The notes beneath the pieces are model-generated. The model saw only the letters and a program-made list of their open reading frames with translations. It made no database searches and was not told the DNA's origin. Shown in pieces: positions 4,544 to 7,314 of a stretch of 7,314 bases of DNA. This stretch comes from Caldilineae bacterium (lineage in GTDB: Bacteria; Chloroflexota; Anaerolineae; J102): contig RFJM01000505.1 of NCBI GenBank assembly GCA_003694905.1, positions 1 through 7,314 on the forward strand, in the 5' to 3' direction. Both the position numbers and the translations under genes were made by a program. Every line of letters starts with the position of its first letter. The first letter of the stretch is position 1.

Positions 4544-5848
4544 ATGCCTCTTCCCACCGTTGCCGCCTCCCTGAGGCTTCCACTCTCTACCGCATCGCAG
4601 AGCGATCGCCCCGACTGGGGCTATGTCGATGAAGAGGGCCGATTGGTTTTGCCGCCCGAAGTCCGCTCCCGCTTTGGGCTGGAACCGGGGGCCAAAGTGC
4701 GCCTGGACCCTGAACGAAACAGCCTGCGCATCCATCGCCCTGTGACTCATCTGGCCAAGGTGTTCATCGAACCCACCGACGCCTGCAATATCGATTGCAT
4801 CACCTGCTTTCGCAACGCCTGGGACATGCCGGTGGGCCGCATGTCCGATGAGACCTTCTCGGCCATTCTTAGTGGTTTGCAGGAAATCGATCCCGTGCCC
4901 ACCGTCTATTTTGGCGGCATTGGCGAACCTCTGTTTCACCGCCGTACCGTCGAGTGGATTGCCCGGGTGAAACAACTGGGAGGACGGGTCGAGATGATCA
5001 CCAACGGCACTATGCTCACCGAGAAGCGCAGTCGTGAGATCATCGATGCCGGCCTCGATCTCCTATGGGTTTCCATCGACGGTGCATCGCCCGAAAGCTA
5101 TGCCGATGTACGGCTGGGTGCCCAACTCCCTCAGGTCATCGACAACCTTAATCGTTTTCGCAAGATGCGCAAGGGAGGGCACTTCCCGATCCCCGAGATC
5201 GGCGTCGCCTTTGTGGCCATGAAGCGCAATATTGCCGACCTGCCTGAAGTGTTGAAACTGGCGCGGCGCCTGGGCGCGAAATACTTTTCCGTCAGCAACG
5301 TACAGCCGGTGAACGAGGCCATGCAAGAGGAAAGGCTGTACACCGGCACCCTCCGCTCTCTTGCCTACCTCGGCGATAGCCAGGCACCCCATCTCAGCCT
5401 GCCCAAGATGGACTTCAACGAAGAGACACGTGAAGTCCTGTTCGCAGCCTTCAACAGCGGTTACAGCGTCAGCTATGCCGGGAGTAGTTGGGGCGGGAGC
5501 AACGATGTCTGCGATTTCATCGAGCAGGGGTCCATGTCCATCGCCTGGAACGGAGATGTCAGCCCCTGCTGGCCCCTGATGCACACCCACTACACCTATC
5601 TCCACAACAAACCCCGCACCATCTACCAACACGTGGTAGGGAACGTTCGCGAACGTTCGTTGCTGGATATCTGGCTGGATCCGGAATACGTCGCCTATCG
5701 ACAGCGCGTGCAGGACTTCGCCTTTCCACCCTGCACCTTTTGCGGGGGATGTGATGTCTCTGTGGCCAATCTGGAGGACTGTTTCAACAACGAGGCGCCG
5801 GTCTGCGGTGCCTGTTTGTGGGCCCAAGGTATCATTCGCTGTCCCTGA
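4544..5848 (+). CDS. Radical SAM/SPASM protein with N-terminal AbrB-like domain
   Basis: This is a 434-residue radical SAM enzyme. Residues about 24-66 (GYVDEEGRLVLPPEVRSRFG, then LEPGAKVRLD) match the looped-hinge SpoVT/AbrB fold, normally a DNA-binding or antitoxin domain. The radical SAM core follows, with the 4Fe-4S motif CNIDCITC (C81, C85, C88) and a GGIGEPL stretch (about 124-130) of the SAM-binding GGE-like type. MITNGT (151-156) and VSIDG (176-180) are also present. The C-terminal part is a SPASM-type auxiliary cluster region with Cys at 323, 342, 397, 400, 403, 413, 421, 424 and 433. Such enzymes modify peptides or mature enzyme cofactors. The EPT-CN-DC-TC-RN-WD-P-G-M pattern recalls the maturases of tungsten-cofactor oxidoreductases, but this is from memory, and no oxidoreductase or precursor peptide gene is visible here. 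The ATG at 4544 is set by the promoter. The ribosome binding site is weak. Confidence 0.88.
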   Translation: MPLPTVAASLRLPLSTASQSDRPDWGYVDEEGRLVLPPEVRSRFGLEPGAKVRLDPERNSLRIHRPVTHLAKVFIEPTDACNIDCITCFRNAWDMPVGRMSDETFSAILSGLQEIDPVPTVYFGGIGEPLFHRRTVEWIARVKQLGGRVEMITNGTMLTEKRSREIIDAGLDLLWVSIDGASPESYADVRLGAQLPQVIDNLNRFRKMRKGGHFPIPEIGVAFVAMKRNIADLPEVLKLARRLGAKYFSVSNVQPVNEAMQEERLYTGTLRSLAYLGDSQAPHLSLPKMDFNEETREVLFAAFNSGYSVSYAGSSWGGSNDVCDFIEQGSMSIAWNGDVSPCWPLMHTHYTYLHNKPRTIYQHVVGNVRERSLLDIWLDPEYVAYRQRVQDFAFPPCTFCGGCDVSVANLEDCFNNEAPVCGACLWAQGIIRCP

Positions 5849-5867
5849 TCCACGACCTGCCCAAAAC

Positions 5868-5906
5868 AAATCACCCCGGCACAACACACCTGTACCGGGG
5901 TGATTT
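5868..5906. terminator. Bidirectional terminator between convergent genes
   Basis: A perfect 12-bp stem, AAATCACCCCGG (5868-5879) with CCGGGGTGATTT (5895-5906), has a 15-nt loop. On the minus strand the stem is followed by a T-rich run (TTTGTTTT), which suits the convergent protease gene. On the plus strand the A/T base of the stem gives ATTT and then TTTT a few bases later. It lies 19 nt after the radical SAM stop and 21 nt beyond the protease stop, and probably serves both genes. Confidence 0.85.
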
Positions 5907-5927
5907 CGCGTTTTGAACCTTCGCACC

Positions 5928-7314
5928 TCACATCTCCAGCGAGATTTCCAGGACCTCGCCGGTGCGGGCATCGATCACAACCCGGGCCGTTTGCTTGCCG
6001 TCGCCCAGCTCCACCACCCAGACGGGCACACCATCCCGCACATCCTGGGTCACGATGACCTCGCTGATCCGACCGCTGAGGAGCTCTTGCTTCTGCACCG
6101 CTTCTTTGGCGATCTCGATGGCGCGGCGCGCGGTGATGGGGCCTTCCTGCGCGGTCGTGGAGGCCTGCGGGCGTTCGCCCAGCGTAACATCCAGCTCGAC
6201 GGTCTTGCCATCGCGCAGAATCGTGAGGCGCACCTTCTGGCCGGGTTCGGTCTTGCGCACGAGATAGCTGACCAGGTCGTCGAAGGAGCGAACCGGTTCA
6301 TCATCGATACCAACGATGATGTCACCGCCGGCGCGCAGTTCAACGTTTCCCTGGCGGATCACCTTGTCGCCGCCTCGTACGCCGGCTTTGGCAGCCGGAC
6401 CACCCGCCGGCACCTCGGCCACATACGCACCCAGCACGTTTTCGGGCAGATCGAGGGCGCGGGCCAGTTCGGGCGTGATGCTCTGTCCGCTGATGCCCAG
6501 GTAGGGATAGGCATAGTGCCCTTCTGCGATCAACGCCGGCACGACGCGGCGCACGATGGAGACGGGGATGGCAAAACCGACACCCGAACTGCCGCGGACG
6601 GGCGATTCGATGGCGAAATTGACGCCGACCACCTCACCCTTCAGATTCAACAGGGGCCCGCCCGAATTGCCGGGATTGATGGCAGCGTCGGTCTGGATCA
6701 CATCGGGCAGGGTGTAGCGTCCGCCCTGGCCTTCGCCCACCGGGAAGCTGCGTCCCAGCGCGCTGACAATACCCGTAGTCATGGTGCTCTCCAGGCCGAA
6801 GGGATTGCCGATGGCGATCACGCCGTAGCCGGGACGCAACGTATCGGGCTCGGCCAGAGGCAGGGGTGTTAGCGTCATGCCCTCAGGCGCCTGTACTTGG
6901 AGCACGGCCAGATCGGACTGCGGATCGGTGGCCACGATCTCGGCCTCGCTCCACAGACCGTTGTAGAAAGTCACGATGACTTCCGAAGCGCCTTCGACCA
7001 CGTGATTGTTCGTCACCACGTGTCCCTGATCATCGTAGATAAAGCCTGAGCCTTCCGCGCGTTGGGGCACCTGGGGTATGTTGGGGAAGCCGAAGGGAAA
7101 CTGGGGTGTCAGATCGACAGCGGGGCTGGACAGCGTCACCTGAATGTTGACAACCGAAGGGATGACCCGGTCGTACAGGTCGGCCAGGGCTTCCTGGTCC
7201 AGCGTCTGGATGGCGACCGGTGCCGCCGCCTCTGCTCGTTGAGCGGGCTGCAGAGGGGCCGCAGGCGCGGCGTTGAACGCGGGAGCCGGGGCACAACCTG
7301 CCAGCGCGACAACC
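5928..7314 (-). CDS. HtrA/DegP-like lipoprotein serine protease with PDZ and PepSY-like domains (5' end outside window)
   Basis: This is an S1C-family trypsin-like protease that degrades misfolded or regulated proteins outside the cytoplasmic membrane. The frame stays open past the GTG at 7139 to the window edge, adding 58 codons. Those codons contain a lipobox, ALAGC (Cys codon 7293-7295), an Ala/Pro linker, and the family's usual DRVIPSVVNI start. The true start is therefore outside the window and the protein is probably membrane-anchored by lipidation. The triad is visible: His in TNNHVVEGA (codon 7002-7004), Asp in SDLAVL (6912-6914), and Ser in GNSGGPL (6663-6665). One PDZ domain follows (about 6470-6180). 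It has an extended loop (GVRGGDKVIRQGNVELRAGG) before GDIIVGIDDEPV. The last 70 or so residues (5931-6149) are PepSY-like: ITARRAIEIAKEAV, then VPVWVVELGDG and VVIDARTGEVLEI. The gene is convergent with the radical SAM gene, and its promoter is not in view. Confidence 0.93.
   Translation of the reverse strand, partial: VVALAGCAPAPAFNAAPAAPLQPAQRAEAAAPVAIQTLDQEALADLYDRVIPSVVNIQVTLSSPAVDLTPQFPFGFPNIPQVPQRAEGSGFIYDDQGHVVTNNHVVEGASEVIVTFYNGLWSEAEIVATDPQSDLAVLQVQAPEGMTLTPLPLAEPDTLRPGYGVIAIGNPFGLESTMTTGIVSALGRSFPVGEGQGGRYTLPDVIQTDAAINPGNSGGPLLNLKGEVVGVNFAIESPVRGSSGVGFAIPVSIVRRVVPALIAEGHYAYPYLGISGQSITPELARALDLPENVLGAYVAEVPAGGPAAKAGVRGGDKVIRQGNVELRAGGDIIVGIDDEPVRSFDDLVSYLVRKTEPGQKVRLTILRDGKTVELDVTLGERPQASTTAQEGPITARRAIEIAKEAVQKQELLSGRISEVIVTQDVRDGVPVWVVELGDGKQTARVVIDARTGEVLEISLEM

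Noticed and set aside
4116..4583. Short open frames on both strands across the 4.1-4.6 kb repeat region
   Set aside because: They overlap the repeat unit and the promoter, and resemble the spurious frames of copy 1.
5063..6872. Long antisense open frames opposite the radical SAM gene (5063-5971) and the protease gene (5913-6872)
   Set aside because: Both are mirror frames of clearly recognisable genes, with compositions typical of antisense translation and no family motifs.
7137..7139. GTG at 7139 as start of the HtrA-like gene
   Set aside because: The frame continues upstream to the window edge with a lipobox and the family-typical N-terminal segment, so the GTG is an internal Val codon.
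1..7314. CRISPR array, transposase, integrase, phage or toxin-antitoxin genes
   Set aside because: No regularly spaced repeats and no matching protein motifs were seen. The AbrB-like segment belongs to the radical SAM protein and has no partner toxin gene beside it.

Overview
The window is a GC-rich bacterial chromosome segment (roughly 60% G+C by eye) that encodes mostly independent single-gene transcription units. Well-formed sigma70-type promoters (TTGACA-like, 17-18 nt spacer, TATACT/TAAGAT/TACAGT-like) can be read in front of most genes, and clean intrinsic terminators follow three of them. Protein style suggests Chloroflexota (Anaerolineae or Caldilineae-like). The clues are a lipoprotein HtrA with an expanded PDZ loop, a radical SAM protein with an AbrB-like N-terminus, and intergenic palindromic repeats. 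This taxonomic call is an inference from memory of family style, not a search result.

Layout. Positions 1-419 carry no convincing gene and hold repeat elements, including a 91-bp palindromic element. A complete tRNA-Lys(CUU) unit follows (promoter 420-448, tRNA 500-573, terminator 604-635). Next come a 12-TM MFS transporter (799-2064) and ribosomal protein L19 (rplS, 2284-2634), the latter with its own promoter, leader hairpin and a strong terminator. A nitrilase-superfamily protein (3034-3861) follows, behind a promoter and a leader of about 160 nt. A repeat-filled intergenic region (3862-4461) precedes a radical SAM/SPASM protein (4544-5848) that has its own promoter. A 12-bp-stem terminator separates that gene from a convergent HtrA-like serine protease on the minus strand (5928 to the right edge, 5' end outside the window).

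The genes do not form one pathway. Translation (tRNA-Lys, L19) is interleaved with transport, an amidase-like protein, a peptide- or cofactor-modifying enzyme and envelope protein quality control. The most notable points are these. (1) The nitrilase-family protein keeps the Glu and Lys of the catalytic triad but has Gly at the nucleophilic Cys position. (2) A SpoVT/AbrB-like domain is fused to a radical SAM-SPASM enzyme. (3) A PepSY-like domain is appended to a lipoprotein HtrA protease. (4) Two inverted copies of a repeat family flank the 4-kb tRNA-MFS-rplS-nitrilase block, and one may belong to a roughly 300-bp MITE-like unit. I see no CRISPR array, transposase, phage gene or recognisable defence system.
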